DNA of 37,057 nt from assembly GCF_024462815.1 (NCBI RefSeq), contig NZ_JANGCG010000022.1, positions 1 through 37,057 of the forward strand, read 5' to 3'. Positions 14,861-21,617 of the stretch are shown piece after piece (the stretch's first letter is position 1; every line of letters starts with the position of its first letter). Source of the DNA: Gemmiger formicilis. Lineage in GTDB: Bacteria > Bacillota > Clostridia > Oscillospirales > Ruminococcaceae. The notes below the pieces were generated by a model that searched no databases, was not told where the DNA came from, and worked only from the letters and a program-made list of their open reading frames with translations. Both the position numbers and the translations under genes were made by a program.

Positions 14861-14884
14861 GGTGCGCAAAGAACAAAACACCGG
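14861..14884. other. attR: right element end with GG core and inverted repeat
   Basis: On the minus strand, reading into the element from base 14881, the repeat is GTGTTTTGTTCTTTGCGC, the partner of attL. The core GG is 14883-14884 and host sirtuin codons begin at 14885. The broken sirtuin frame stays open across this junction. Confidence 0.75.
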
Positions 14885-15562
14885 CGTATTGTACCCAACG
14901 CCCAATTCCAGAAAGAGGATTTTTTGCCCTGCGCGGGTCCGGAGAAAGTTTTCATACCGTTCCGCTGCTCTGTGCCAGCCTTTGTCCTCCACGAAGGTAT
15001 CATCGCTGCGCAGGTTCATGGTCAAAGGCTTCCCGCAGTGGGGACAGGTCGGAAGAAGCTCGGTCGGTATTTTCATATCCTCCTGCCGCTTGACCATCTC
15101 CCGAATGACCGCCTCATTATCAAAGGTCTCCTGACAGCACGGCTCACTGCACTGGAACAGACCATAATCGCCCTGCGTGTAGAACAGGCGCTTTTTATCA
15201 AAGCCAGCTTTCTGAACGCAGTGGTCAACATTCGTGGTGATGACAAAATAATCTTTGTCCTGTACCAGCTTCAAAAGATCATTGTAGACCGGTTTTGGAG
15301 CATCCATATAGCGGTTGATGTAAATATAGCGGCTCCAATACGCCCAATGCTCCTCCGGCGTAACAAATGGATAAAAACCTCCGGAATACATATCTTGGAT
15401 ACCGTACTTTTCCACAAAGTCGGAAAAGTATTTTTCAAACCGTTCTCTGGTATAGATAAATCCGGCAGAGGTGGAAAGACCGGCTCCGGCACCAATTACA
15501 ACGGAATCACAGTCCCGCAAAGCTGTTTGTAGCCGTTCAAGCTGCTCGGAGTAGCTTTTCAT
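14885..15562 (-). pseudogene. sirTM: N-terminal part of host SirTM, interrupted by the element
   Basis: About 226 host-derived codons cover the Rossmann start (DSVVIGAGAGLSTSAGFIYT), TTNVDHCVQKAG, the zinc cysteines CSEPCCQ and CPHCGKP, and FLELGVGYNTP. Host sequence then ends at attR. The frame stays open into the element for another 39 codons (VFCSLRTGKSETKT and on) and stops at 14768. The lost part, found at bases 1-50 and beyond, carries the final strands that complete NAD binding, so this protein is probably inactive. The start at 15562 lies inside the macrodomain gene (26-base overlap), typical of coupled partners. Family members are normally near 280-300 residues. Confidence 0.88.
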
Positions 15563-16316
15563 AGATGGCTTTGTCCAAATCCTTGAAAACATTGAAGATC
15601 ACCTTCTTCACACTGGTTTTTCTATTCATAAACTGTTTCACGGTTTCAACGGCGATTTGTGCCGCTAAGTCATTGGGAAAATGAAACTCCCCTGTGGAAA
15701 TGCAGCAGAACGCCACGCTTTCCAAGTTGTTTTCCGCTGCCAGCGCCAAGCAGGAGCGGTAGCAGGAAGCCAACAGCTCTTTGTCGGCTTTGGTCACACG
15801 CCCATCAATGATGGGTCCAACCGTATGCAGCACATAGCGGCAGGGCAGATTGAACGCGGGCGTGATTTTTGCACGCCCGGTCGGTTCGGGATAGCCCTGC
15901 TGTTCCATCAGTTCCGCACAGGCAAGGCGCAACTCCACACCCGCAAAAGTATGAATGGCGTTATCAATACAGCGATGGTTCGTGATATAGCAGCCGGTCA
16001 TACCGCTGTTGGCGGCGTTGACGATGGCATCGCATTGCAGCGTGGTAATATCGCCCTGCCAGAGGTACAGCCCCGGCTGCATGGGTGCAAGGTCAGCTGC
16101 ATCGGTAATGCCCTTTGCCGCGGTTTCGCCTTGCAGATAGGCGTCCTGCGTTTGCAAAAAATCCGCATCCGCGCGCTGCGGCGCGCGAAGATTCATCAGC
16201 CCTCGTAAAAGCTGACGCTGACTGTTTGTATCGGCCGGGATACCCAAATCCCGATATGCCGGGTTTTCCTTCAAAAGCGACTGAATCAAAAACAGCCTTT
16301 TCTCGCTCTGGTTCAT
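15537..16316 (-). CDS. Zinc-type macrodomain protein-ADP-ribose hydrolase
   Basis: The 259-residue protein has the macrodomain signature LWQGDITTLQCDAIVNAANS and the zinc-macro segment GCYITNHRCIDNAIHTFAG followed by VELRLAC. The histidine and cysteines there bind the catalytic zinc in the SauMacro/SpyMacro class. VLHTVGPII and ISTGEFHFPNDLAAQIA complete the ADP-ribose pocket. It removes ADP-ribose that SirTM attaches. I chose ATG 16316, two bases after the upstream stop with AGAGGGG in front; the longer frame to 16382 has no good site. The ~60-residue N-terminal extension before the macrodomain is typical of this class. It overlaps the sirtuin start. Confidence 0.92.
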   Translation of the reverse strand: MNQSEKRLFLIQSLLKENPAYRDLGIPADTNSQRQLLRGLMNLRAPQRADADFLQTQDAYLQGETAAKGITDAADLAPMQPGLYLWQGDITTLQCDAIVNAANSGMTGCYITNHRCIDNAIHTFAGVELRLACAELMEQQGYPEPTGRAKITPAFNLPCRYVLHTVGPIIDGRVTKADKELLASCYRSCLALAAENNLESVAFCCISTGEFHFPNDLAAQIAVETVKQFMNRKTSVKKVIFNVFKDLDKAIYEKLLRAA

Positions 16317-16318
16317 AG

Positions 16319-16927
16319 TCAACCCCTCTTTTCGATCACCTGCTTGGGGCAGGTTTCCGCACACCGCCCGCAGTGCAAGCAATGGTGTTGGTCAATCACC
16401 ACAGGCTTCTTGGTAATGTCGATGCACTTCTGCGGACAGACCGAATAGCACAGCTTGCAGCCGATGCAGCCTTCGCCTACATAGTAACCCGGTGCTTCCT
16501 GTGCCGCTTTGCCGATGGTGAAGCTGTCCCGGACGATGTGCGCCGGGTCGCTGATGTCAAAATACTCACCGTCCGCTTCGTACAGGCAAAACACCTCTAA
16601 CGCACTGCGGGTATCGCCGGGATAGATGGACTGCATATAGGTGTTTTTCTCAAAAACCTCATCCAGCTTCTCACTGCCGATGTTTTTGATCTTACCCCGC
16701 AGGGAGATTGAGATTTTGTTCTTAGTGGCAGACAGGGCAATGTAGCCTTGCTCCATGAGTTGGGCATAGAAGGCCTTTCCTTTGGCGGTGAGAAAATACA
16801 CGCCCTGCTCGTCACTGAGCATCATGTCGATGACACGGGTCTGGGGATGTCCGTCTGCGCCGATGGTGGCAATGGTGGTGGAGTGGATATCTTCCACCAG
16901 TAATTTCAAATAATCTTGTTTCGTCAT
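16319..16927 (-). CDS. Split-barrel flavoprotein fused to a 2x[4Fe-4S] ferredoxin domain
   Basis: Residues 1 to about 140 form a pyridoxamine-phosphate-oxidase-like FMN-binding split barrel (STTIATIGADGHPQTRVIDM, MLSDEQGVYFLTAKGKAFYA). Residues about 150-200 hold two 4Fe-4S motifs, CIGCKLCYSVCPQKCID and CLHCGRCAETCPK. The fusion suggests an electron-transfer flavoprotein, possibly reducing a small molecule or another flavin enzyme; the substrate cannot be read from sequence. It starts four bases after ribU and ends two bases before the macrodomain gene, so it is mid-operon. Co-transcription behind an FMN riboswitch supports FMN as cofactor. Confidence 0.85.
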   Translation of the reverse strand: MTKQDYLKLLVEDIHSTTIATIGADGHPQTRVIDMMLSDEQGVYFLTAKGKAFYAQLMEQGYIALSATKNKISISLRGKIKNIGSEKLDEVFEKNTYMQSIYPGDTRSALEVFCLYEADGEYFDISDPAHIVRDSFTIGKAAQEAPGYYVGEGCIGCKLCYSVCPQKCIDITKKPVVIDQHHCLHCGRCAETCPKQVIEKRG

Positions 16928-16931
16928 AACG

Positions 16932-17549
16932 TCAACGCCCTTTCAGAACTGGCGCAAGCCGTTTATAGGTCAGCATGGTAAAGCCGCCGATGACAAGTCC
17001 TTTCAGAATGTTGAAGGGCAAGGCATTGAACAGCACAATGTCCAGCTTTGTGTGGATGAAGGGCAGGAACACACCGAAAGAGGCGATCAGCTGATCCAGC
17101 GGCATGAACGTCTCAAACAGCGGCAGCAGGATGAAGTAGTTCGCCAATGCTGCGGCAGCGCCCATCACAAAGCTGGCAGCAACACAGGCAAGCAGTGCCG
17201 TTTTCTTGGTTTTGCGGTATTTATAAATAACTCCGGCAGCAACTACATAGGAAGCGCCCATCAGGAAGTTGGCGACCTCTCCGATGCCTCCGGTGGAGGT
17301 GGTCAGAAGCTGCAGGGCGTTTTTGACAAGTTCAATGAGCAGACCGGAGATCGGTTCAAAGGCAAAGGCACCGATCAGTGCCGGGAAGTCCGACAGGTCC
17401 ATCCTTGCAAAGGACGGAGACAGCGGCACGGGAAATTCCACAAAGGCAAGGACATACGCCATTGCGGAAAGCAGTGCGGTCATGGTGATGGTACGGATAT
17501 TGAGGGCGGCAGCGCTTTTCGGCTGCTGCATGGTAACGGTGCGGTTCAT
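16932..17549 (-). CDS. ribU: RibU riboflavin-specific ECF transporter S component
   Basis: The 205-residue membrane protein has about six helices. The signature region AYVLAFVEFPVPLSPSFARM then DLSDFPALIGAFAFEPISGL matches RibU (substrate-capture component for riboflavin/FMN uptake, working with the shared EcfAAT module encoded elsewhere). I chose ATG 17549 with AGGAG in front; the longer frame to 17639 runs into the riboswitch and is not plausible. The FMN riboswitch immediately upstream is independent support for the riboflavin assignment. Confidence 0.92.
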   Translation of the reverse strand: MNRTVTMQQPKSAAALNIRTITMTALLSAMAYVLAFVEFPVPLSPSFARMDLSDFPALIGAFAFEPISGLLIELVKNALQLLTTSTGGIGEVANFLMGASYVVAAGVIYKYRKTKKTALLACVAASFVMGAAAALANYFILLPLFETFMPLDQLIASFGVFLPFIHTKLDIVLFNALPFNILKGLVIGGFTMLTYKRLAPVLKGR

Positions 17550-17581
17550 AATGCTCCTATCTTGAGGATATGCTTGGATTT

Positions 17582-17622
17582 GAAACAGCCTCACAGGACG
17601 GGTTTTCCTGCGGGGCTGTTTC
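17582..17622 (-). promoter_or_regulatory. Expression-platform hairpin of the FMN riboswitch
   Basis: GAAACAGCC (17622-17614 on the minus strand) pairs with GGCTGTTTC (17590-17582), with further pairing inside. It lies between the aptamer and ribU. The run of U after it is poor, so it may be a weak terminator or part of an alternative fold. Confidence 0.55.
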
Positions 17623-17631
17623 CTCATATCT

Positions 17632-17740
17632 TCTTTCATCCGGACTATACCGTCGGTTACGGAATCTCACCGTATCGGGCGCTTTTGCGCTTTGCAGACT
17701 TTACTGCCGGTCAGGGATTTCACCTTGCCCCGAAGATGTT
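17632..17740 (-). promoter_or_regulatory. FMN riboswitch (RFN element)
   Basis: On the minus strand all conserved RFN blocks occur in order: CTTCGGGGCAAGGTGAAATC, CCTGACCGGCAGTAAAGTC, a variable hairpin, CGGTGAGATTCCGTAACCGA, then TATAGTCCGGATGAAAGAAG. FMN binding would lower expression of the downstream ribU, ferredoxin-flavoprotein, macrodomain and sirtuin genes. Confidence 0.95.
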
Positions 17741-17754
17741 GAATTGAGAGTTTC

Positions 17755-18150
17755 TTAGAACTCGTAGGGAGGATTGCCGGAGAAGTCAGCGATAACGCCG
17801 TGAGCATTATCCAGATAGAACACCTCAAAGATGGGGTTGGTAGCCTCGCCGTACTGACCCTTCACGATGGGGTTTTGGATGCACATTTCCTTGGTAGCCA
17901 TATTATTCTCGAACACAGCCTTGCCATGCAGACGGATCCATGCATATTCCGGGCTGGAAACGGAGATCTCCACCTCCGGGTTTTCCTGCATATCCTTGTA
18001 GACGTCCTTCTGGTTGTTGGTGCAGAACCACAGCTTGCCGTCCCGTTCGCCGGCGAACATAAACGGGCGGCACTTTGCCTTGCCGTCACGACCGACGGTA
18101 GCCAGATACTGCACAGGGTTGGCATTCAGAAATTCTACGACTTTGTTCAT
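17755..18150 (-). CDS. Pyridoxamine 5'-phosphate oxidase-like split-barrel flavoprotein
   Basis: The 131-residue protein is a small FMN-binding split barrel. It opens NKVVEFLNANPVQYLATVGR and DGKAKCRPFMFAGERDGKLW, then continues with ISVSSPEYAWIRLHGKAVF. Proteins of this class bind FMN, haem or F420; FMN is most likely here. I chose ATG 18150 because GGAGGTAC precedes it; the longer frame to 18231 overlaps the promoter. It has its own promoter and a site resembling the HxlR-linked palindrome. The gene ends 15 bases before the riboswitch on the same strand. Confidence 0.88.
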   Translation of the reverse strand: MNKVVEFLNANPVQYLATVGRDGKAKCRPFMFAGERDGKLWFCTNNQKDVYKDMQENPEVEISVSSPEYAWIRLHGKAVFENNMATKEMCIQNPIVKGQYGEATNPIFEVFYLDNAHGVIADFSGNPPYEF

Positions 18151-18192
18151 GATAAGTACCTCCGTAATTTGTTGTTTTCTCTTGATGGTTTT

Positions 18193-18221
18193 ATTGTAAT
18201 GCGATTTGTACGGCTTGTGAA
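18193..18221 (-). promoter_or_regulatory. Promoter of the split-barrel flavoprotein gene
   Basis: On the minus strand TTCACA (18221-18216), a 17-base spacer, and TACAAT (18198-18193) lie about 43 bases upstream of the start. The putative operator at 18220-18240 abuts the -35 box. Confidence 0.65.
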
Positions 18222-18262
18222 GTACGCACATTATTGTGGTATGGTTACCTCCGGGTAACCAT
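18220..18262. promoter_or_regulatory. Putative HxlR operator and adjacent palindrome
   Basis: AAGTACGCACATTATTGTGG (18220-18239) closely matches AAGTAAGCACAATATTGTGC at 19228-19247, and both are followed by GTTACC. Next to it, ATGGTTACC-TCCG-GGTAACCAT (18241-18262) is a perfect 9-bp-arm palindrome at the SnoaL gene end. Shared spacing and sequence suggest one regulator, most simply the nearby HxlR protein. Confidence 0.55.
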
Positions 18263-19149
18263 CAGAACTTTCCGTTCTGATTCTGCCAGGTGGACTGGTC
18301 TGCGATGGTCTCCATCACATCCCAATGCTCGGCGATCTTGCCGTTCTCCACGCGCCACAGGTCATAGTAGCTGGTGGGCGTACCGCCAAAGGTGCCTTCG
18401 CTGACGGCAAGGACGAAATTGCCCTGCGCCAGAACCATGTGAACATCATCGTACACCATGGAGATGCCCTGCTCCGCCAGAGCGCCCAGCGCGGCGTTCA
18501 GACCGGACACGCCATCGGCAATACCGGTGTTGTGCTGGATGTAATTGTCACCGTCAAAATAGTCCGGAGTCTTGTCCAGATTGTTGCCCTGCATGACATC
18601 GTAGAGGAAATTCTTGACCAGCTCACGGTTTTCCTCGGTCTTATCCAGATCCGTGATTTCCATCGTGCCGTCCGTCTGGGTGTGACCGGAGGGATTCGGC
18701 TCGGCCAGTGCTGCCAGATTGTCCCAATGCTCAGCGATCTTGCCGTTTTCGTCAAAGCGGAAGATGTCAAAGGCGACCTGCTCACCGGCACCGGCGAAAT
18801 TGTACACCGTTTGCAAGAACACCTTGTCGCCGTCCTCAAAAGCACGGATGTTGTTCACCGTGGTTTTTACATCAGCGGATGCAAGATATTCTACGGAGCC
18901 GATGAAGGCGTCCGCACCGGTGCCGTATGCCAGATTGTGCTGGATGTAGCCATCCGCCAACAGGCTGCGGGCGGTGTCCGTATCGCCGGTGGCAAAGGTG
19001 TTGATGAGTGCCAGTGCCTTTTCGGTCTGGCTCTGCTCCTGCTGGGTGTTTTCAGCGGGCGTTTTGGCAGCAGCGTCCTTGGAGCCGCAGCCGGTGAGAG
19101 CCGTGCCGAGCATGGTAAGAGCCATTGTGAGAGAAAGAATTTTTTTCAT
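18262..19149 (-). CDS. Lipoprotein with two SnoaL-like (NTF2-fold) domains
   Basis: The 295-residue protein starts with a lipoprotein signal (KKILSLTMALTMLGTALTGC, lipobox LTGC) and a linker rich in Ala, Glu and Gln. Two related domains follow, each with a YIQHN segment (DGYIQHNLAYGTG and DNYIQHNTGIADG) and ending GKIAEHWD. SnoaL-like folds bind or isomerise small hydrophobic compounds, but the substrate is unknown. The two repeats make a pseudo-dimer in one chain on the outer cell surface. I chose ATG 19149 with GGAGGTCAC in front. It is divergent from the HxlR regulator, with a palindrome between them, so redox or electrophile stress control is plausible. Confidence 0.85.
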   Translation of the reverse strand: MKKILSLTMALTMLGTALTGCGSKDAAAKTPAENTQQEQSQTEKALALINTFATGDTDTARSLLADGYIQHNLAYGTGADAFIGSVEYLASADVKTTVNNIRAFEDGDKVFLQTVYNFAGAGEQVAFDIFRFDENGKIAEHWDNLAALAEPNPSGHTQTDGTMEITDLDKTEENRELVKNFLYDVMQGNNLDKTPDYFDGDNYIQHNTGIADGVSGLNAALGALAEQGISMVYDDVHMVLAQGNFVLAVSEGTFGGTPTSYYDLWRVENGKIAEHWDVMETIADQSTWQNQNGKF

Positions 19150-19233
19150 TTTGAGTGACCTCCTTGGTGATTGGGCTTGCTTTTGTTCGCCTCTGGCATT
19201 ATAATAATACCGTAGCTCCAATTCGTAAAGTAA

Positions 19234-19247
19234 GCACAATATTGTGC
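19234..19247. promoter_or_regulatory. Perfect palindrome in the SnoaL-HxlR intergenic region
   Basis: GCACAATATTGTGC is a 14-bp perfect palindrome inside a longer motif shared with 18220-18240. A TATAAT on the minus strand (19203-19198) for the SnoaL gene is close by. It is a likely operator for the divergently encoded HxlR regulator. Confidence 0.6.
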
Positions 19248-19355
19248 CGTAGTTACCAAATAGAAACTAATGGATAGTTACCGGAAAGAAACGATTGCGC
19301 CGTTGTCAGGTTTTTCGGCAATTTGGCGCTTGAAAAAATTTTTGGAGGGATTGAA

Positions 19356-19688
19356 ATGATCGAAGCAAAAGCAAAGAATGAACTTCCCGCCTGCCCCGTG
19401 GAGACCACGCTGACCCTCATCGGGGATAAGTGGAAGGTGCTGATCCTGCGGGACCTGATGCCGGGAACCAAGCGGTTCGGCGAGCTGAAAAAGTCCATCG
19501 GCAATGTGTCGCAAAAGGTCTTGACCGCCCAACTTCGGGCAATGGAGGAAAGCGGACTGGTAAACCGCAAGGTCTACGCTGAAGTCCCGCCGAGAGTGGA
19601 ATATTCGCTGACGGAACTCGGCAAGAGCCTGAAACCCATTCTGGATTCCATGTGGGCATGGGGCGAAGCATATAAAGCTAAGCAGTAA
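19356..19688 (+). CDS. HxlR-family winged-helix transcriptional regulator
   Basis: The 110-residue protein follows the family pattern: CPVETTLTLIGDKWKVLILR, MPGTKRFGELKKSIGNVSQK, VLTAQLRAMEESGLVNRKVY, then the wing PPRVEYSLTELG. The N-terminal cysteine in the LPACPVE segment is where HxlR proteins such as YodB and HypR sense electrophiles or oxidants, so thiol-based sensing is plausible. I chose ATG 19356, after GGAGGG; an in-frame ATG at 19323 lacks a site. It is divergent from the lipoprotein, and its likely operators also lie before the split-barrel gene. Confidence 0.9.
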   Translation: MIEAKAKNELPACPVETTLTLIGDKWKVLILRDLMPGTKRFGELKKSIGNVSQKVLTAQLRAMEESGLVNRKVYAEVPPRVEYSLTELGKSLKPILDSMWAWGEAYKAKQ

Positions 19689-19787
19689 AAAAACCGAAGC
19701 AGTACCTTTTGAACCGCATCCCGTCAAGCGTACAATGAAATAAAATAAGATTTTGCTGCCAAGAGCGTACTGCCCTTGGCAGATTTT

Positions 19788-20385
19788 TTACGCCGCAAAT
19801 GCCATCTGGTACTTTTCCATTGGCGTAACAACACCAAGATTGCGCTGTACCCGCTGGGTGTTGTAATAAGTAAATGTAATCCCGAATCATCCGAACAAGC
19901 TCCTGCTTGGAAGTAAAACGGCTGCCATAATATTTCTCGCGCTTCAAGATGCCCCAGAATCCCTCCATTGGGCCATTGTCAATGCAGTGAGCCACGCGAG
20001 ACATACTCTGCGTCATACCGGCTTCCTCCAACATATGGTGAAAGGTTTGGTTGGTGTACTGAAAACCACGGTCACTGTGGAACAGTGGATGTGCATCAGG
20101 ATTGGCTTTCACTGCAGCCTTGAATGTGTCAAACACAATCGGGTTGTCGTTGTGGTCACTAATAACATACGAAACGATACGTCTGTCGTACAGGTCAAGG
20201 ATGGCACTCAGATAGATTTTGTGAACTCCTCGTACCATTTGAACTCTATAACATCGGTAAGCCACTTCATATTCGGTCTTGGCGCATGGAAATCACGACT
20301 GAATACATTCTCTGCCACATACTGCGGATTGGCTGCATTATTCGCACCGTATTGGGTAAATTCACATTCAATCAGATTACCATGA
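19788..20385 (-). pseudogene. Decayed IS3-family transposase (OrfB, integrase core)
   Basis: The recognisable DDE core reads ENVFSRDFHAPRPNMKWLTD, IYLSAILDLYDRRIVSYVIS, FHSDRGFQYTNQTFHHML, GPMEGFWGILKREKYYG and the ending QRNLGVVTPMEKYQMAFAA. The segments fall in different frames: a shift lies near 20225-20240, and another near 19870, where an extra T moves the frame. Nothing of OrfA or the HTH part is visible upstream of about 20390, so it is both truncated and frameshifted. No intact terminal repeats were found. Confidence 0.85.
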
Positions 20386-20532
20386 TTCGCTTCAGATAAA
20401 TTTCTTCTGCCGCAAAGCCCTTGACTTTTTGCCGATGTGCAGTATACTTTTATATAGTTAGCTATGCGTAACCGTTCAAAAACTTTATGATGCGGGAGCC
20501 TCTCTCAGAATCTCTGAAAGCACCGAAACTTC
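20386..20532. other. Intergenic stretch without recognisable feature
   Basis: This A/T-rich sequence lies between the IS3 remnant and the promoter-like site. It contains no ORF that I can support and may be further decayed IS sequence. Confidence 0.4.
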
Positions 20533-20561
20533 TTGACAGAGTTAGCAGCAGGGCGTATTAT
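20533..20561 (+). promoter_or_regulatory. Strong sigma-A promoter-like sequence upstream of the hydrolase array
   Basis: TTGACA (20533-20538), a 17-base spacer, and TATTAT (20556-20561). It is the only near-consensus promoter I see before the plus-strand array, but two hairpins lie between it and the first gene. Confidence 0.6.
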
Positions 20562-20573
20562 TTGGGCAGACTA

Positions 20574-20594
20574 GCCGCTGAGCAGCGGCTTTTT
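20574..20594 (+). terminator. Hairpin with T-run just after the promoter
   Basis: GCCGCT (20574-20579) pairs with AGCGGC (20584-20589) and is followed by TTTTT. It has terminator form, but begins only about 6 bases after the expected start of the promoter above. Confidence 0.55.
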
Positions 20595-20595
20595 G

Positions 20596-20633
20596 CAGCG
20601 CCATAAGTTAGCTTTATCTAACTTATGGCGCTG
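20596..20633. repeat. Perfect 16-bp inverted repeat with 6-base loop
   Basis: CAGCGCCATAAGTTAG (20596-20611), loop CTTTAT, CTAACTTATGGCGCTG (20618-20633). There is no T-run after it. It could be an RNA stem in the leader of the hydrolase array or an IS/MITE end. Confidence 0.7.
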
Positions 20634-20697
20634 TCCTGCCCGAAGAAATGTGTTTTTTCTTACAGGCAGAAACTAAAAGCAGAAGGAGCGTATCAGG

Positions 20698-21465
20698 ATG
20701 AAGATCTACCATTTTGGTGCAGAGGATGCCCCGGTGCTGTTGCTGCTGCCGGGTACCTGTTGCCATTGGAAAAGCAATTTTGGTGCGGTGATTCCACTTC
20801 TGGCAGACAGTTTCCGGGTGCTGTGTGTCAGCTACGATGGCTTTGATGAAACCGAGCAGAGCGAATTTTCCACCATGCTGGAGCAAACCCAAAAGATCGA
20901 AGCCTACCTCAAGACCCACTGCGGTGGTCACATCCGGGCAGCTTACGGCTGTTCTCTGGGCGGTTCCTTCGTGGGGCTGCTGGCGGCGCGGCAGAACATC
21001 CACATGGACTACGGCATTCTGGGAAGCTCCGATTTGGATCAAGCATCGCCGTTGGCGGCAAGCTTACAGACAAATCTTCTGCTGCCATTGATCTACCCTG
21101 TGGTGAGGGACGGAAAGATTAAGGCAAAATTTCTCCAAAAGTGTCTGGACAAGTGTGCCAAAGAGTCGGGGGATTATGTCAAGGCCTTTCTGAAAATGTT
21201 CGGCGATGCCCGCCCCTATGTGACCATGCAGAGCTGCAAAAACCAGTTCTACTCCGATCTTATTACCCCGCTGCCGGATAAAATCCATGTGCCCGGCACC
21301 GAGATCCATATCTTCTACGCTTTGAAGATGGGCAAAAAATACCGCGCTCGCTATCAGCAGCATTTTGCGCATCCGGTTCTCCATGAGCAGAACTTGCAGC
21401 ACGAGGAGCTGCTTGCCTGCCACCCAGGGCGGTGGGCGCAGCTTGTGAAAAGCATTGCATTGTGA
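20698..21465 (+). CDS. Alpha/beta hydrolase (array gene 1)
   Basis: This 255-residue cytosolic protein lacks a signal peptide. The oxyanion segment is LLLLPGTCCHWKSNF and the nucleophile elbow AAYGCSLGGSFVGL (Ser in G-x-S-x-G). A histidine near the end (LQHEELLACHP) could complete the triad. The substrate is unknown. The same AAYGCSLGG elbow occurs in the hydrolase at 22572-23369, so the two are paralogues. AGAAGGAG precedes the ATG. It is the first gene of the plus-strand array, and its stop overlaps a GTG that opens a methyltransferase remnant. Confidence 0.8.
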   Translation: MKIYHFGAEDAPVLLLLPGTCCHWKSNFGAVIPLLADSFRVLCVSYDGFDETEQSEFSTMLEQTQKIEAYLKTHCGGHIRAAYGCSLGGSFVGLLAARQNIHMDYGILGSSDLDQASPLAASLQTNLLLPLIYPVVRDGKIKAKFLQKCLDKCAKESGDYVKAFLKMFGDARPYVTMQSCKNQFYSDLITPLPDKIHVPGTEIHIFYALKMGKKYRARYQQHFAHPVLHEQNLQHEELLACHPGRWAQLVKSIAL

Positions 21466-21608
21466 ACGGTAAATGGACGCAAATCATTAACGGTATGACC
21501 ATCTATACGGATGCTGATCTGAAAGTGTATCTGGAGCAAGCAGGCTTTGGCAGGGTTCAGAGTCACAAAAATAAAAAGGGATGGCTGTGCGTCACAGCAC
21601 AGAAATGA
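21462..21608 (+). pseudogene. C-terminal remnant of a SAM-dependent methyltransferase
   Basis: A 48-codon frame begins with a GTG overlapping the hydrolase stop and ends at TGA 21606-21608. The peptide (IINGMTIYTDADLKVYLEQA, GFGRVQSHKNKKGWLCVTAQ) resembles the last strands of class I methyltransferases. The SAM-binding part is missing. It may still be translated by coupling, but cannot be an active methyltransferase. It is not the same sequence as the tail of the intact methyltransferase at 31338-32129, so another gene was lost here. Confidence 0.6.
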
Positions 21609-21617
21609 GGTGCGATC

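Larger units (their letters stand above)
51..14884. mobile_element. 14.8-kb mobilisable integrative element (metal/arsenic resistance, fumarate reductase) inserted in sirTM
   Basis: The boundaries come from reconstructing the host sirtuin. A directly repeated GG lies at 51-52 and 14883-14884, and deleting one copy plus the DNA between restores the gene exactly. Flanking the core inside the element are imperfect inverted repeats (54-74 and 14861-14881; 17 of 21 positions match, starting GTGTTTTGTT). A 2-bp core with short imperfect repeats is the pattern left by large serine recombinases such as TnpX/TndX, and a DUF4368-type recombinase remnant lies next to the left end. The cargo is an oriT and MobA/MobL relaxase, a cad-fumarate reductase operon, an ars operon, tnpV and a second sirTM. 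No conjugation (type IV secretion) genes are visible, so transfer would need a helper. The only recombinase lacks its catalytic half, so the element is probably trapped unless a recombinase acts in trans. Confidence 0.85.

Noticed and set aside
13908..15562. Simple tandem duplication of sirTM
   Set aside because: The two copies are well diverged, and the attR junction with its core and inverted repeat lies between them, so acquisition with the element explains the arrangement better.
17550..17639. N-terminal extension of ribU
   Set aside because: The extra codons overlap the end of the FMN aptamer and its hairpin; ATG 17549 has a proper AGGAG site.
20574..20594. A functional terminator for the promoter at 20533
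   Set aside because: Not accepted as an active terminator for that promoter, since the hairpin starts about 6 bases after the expected transcription start. It may terminate an upstream transcript instead.
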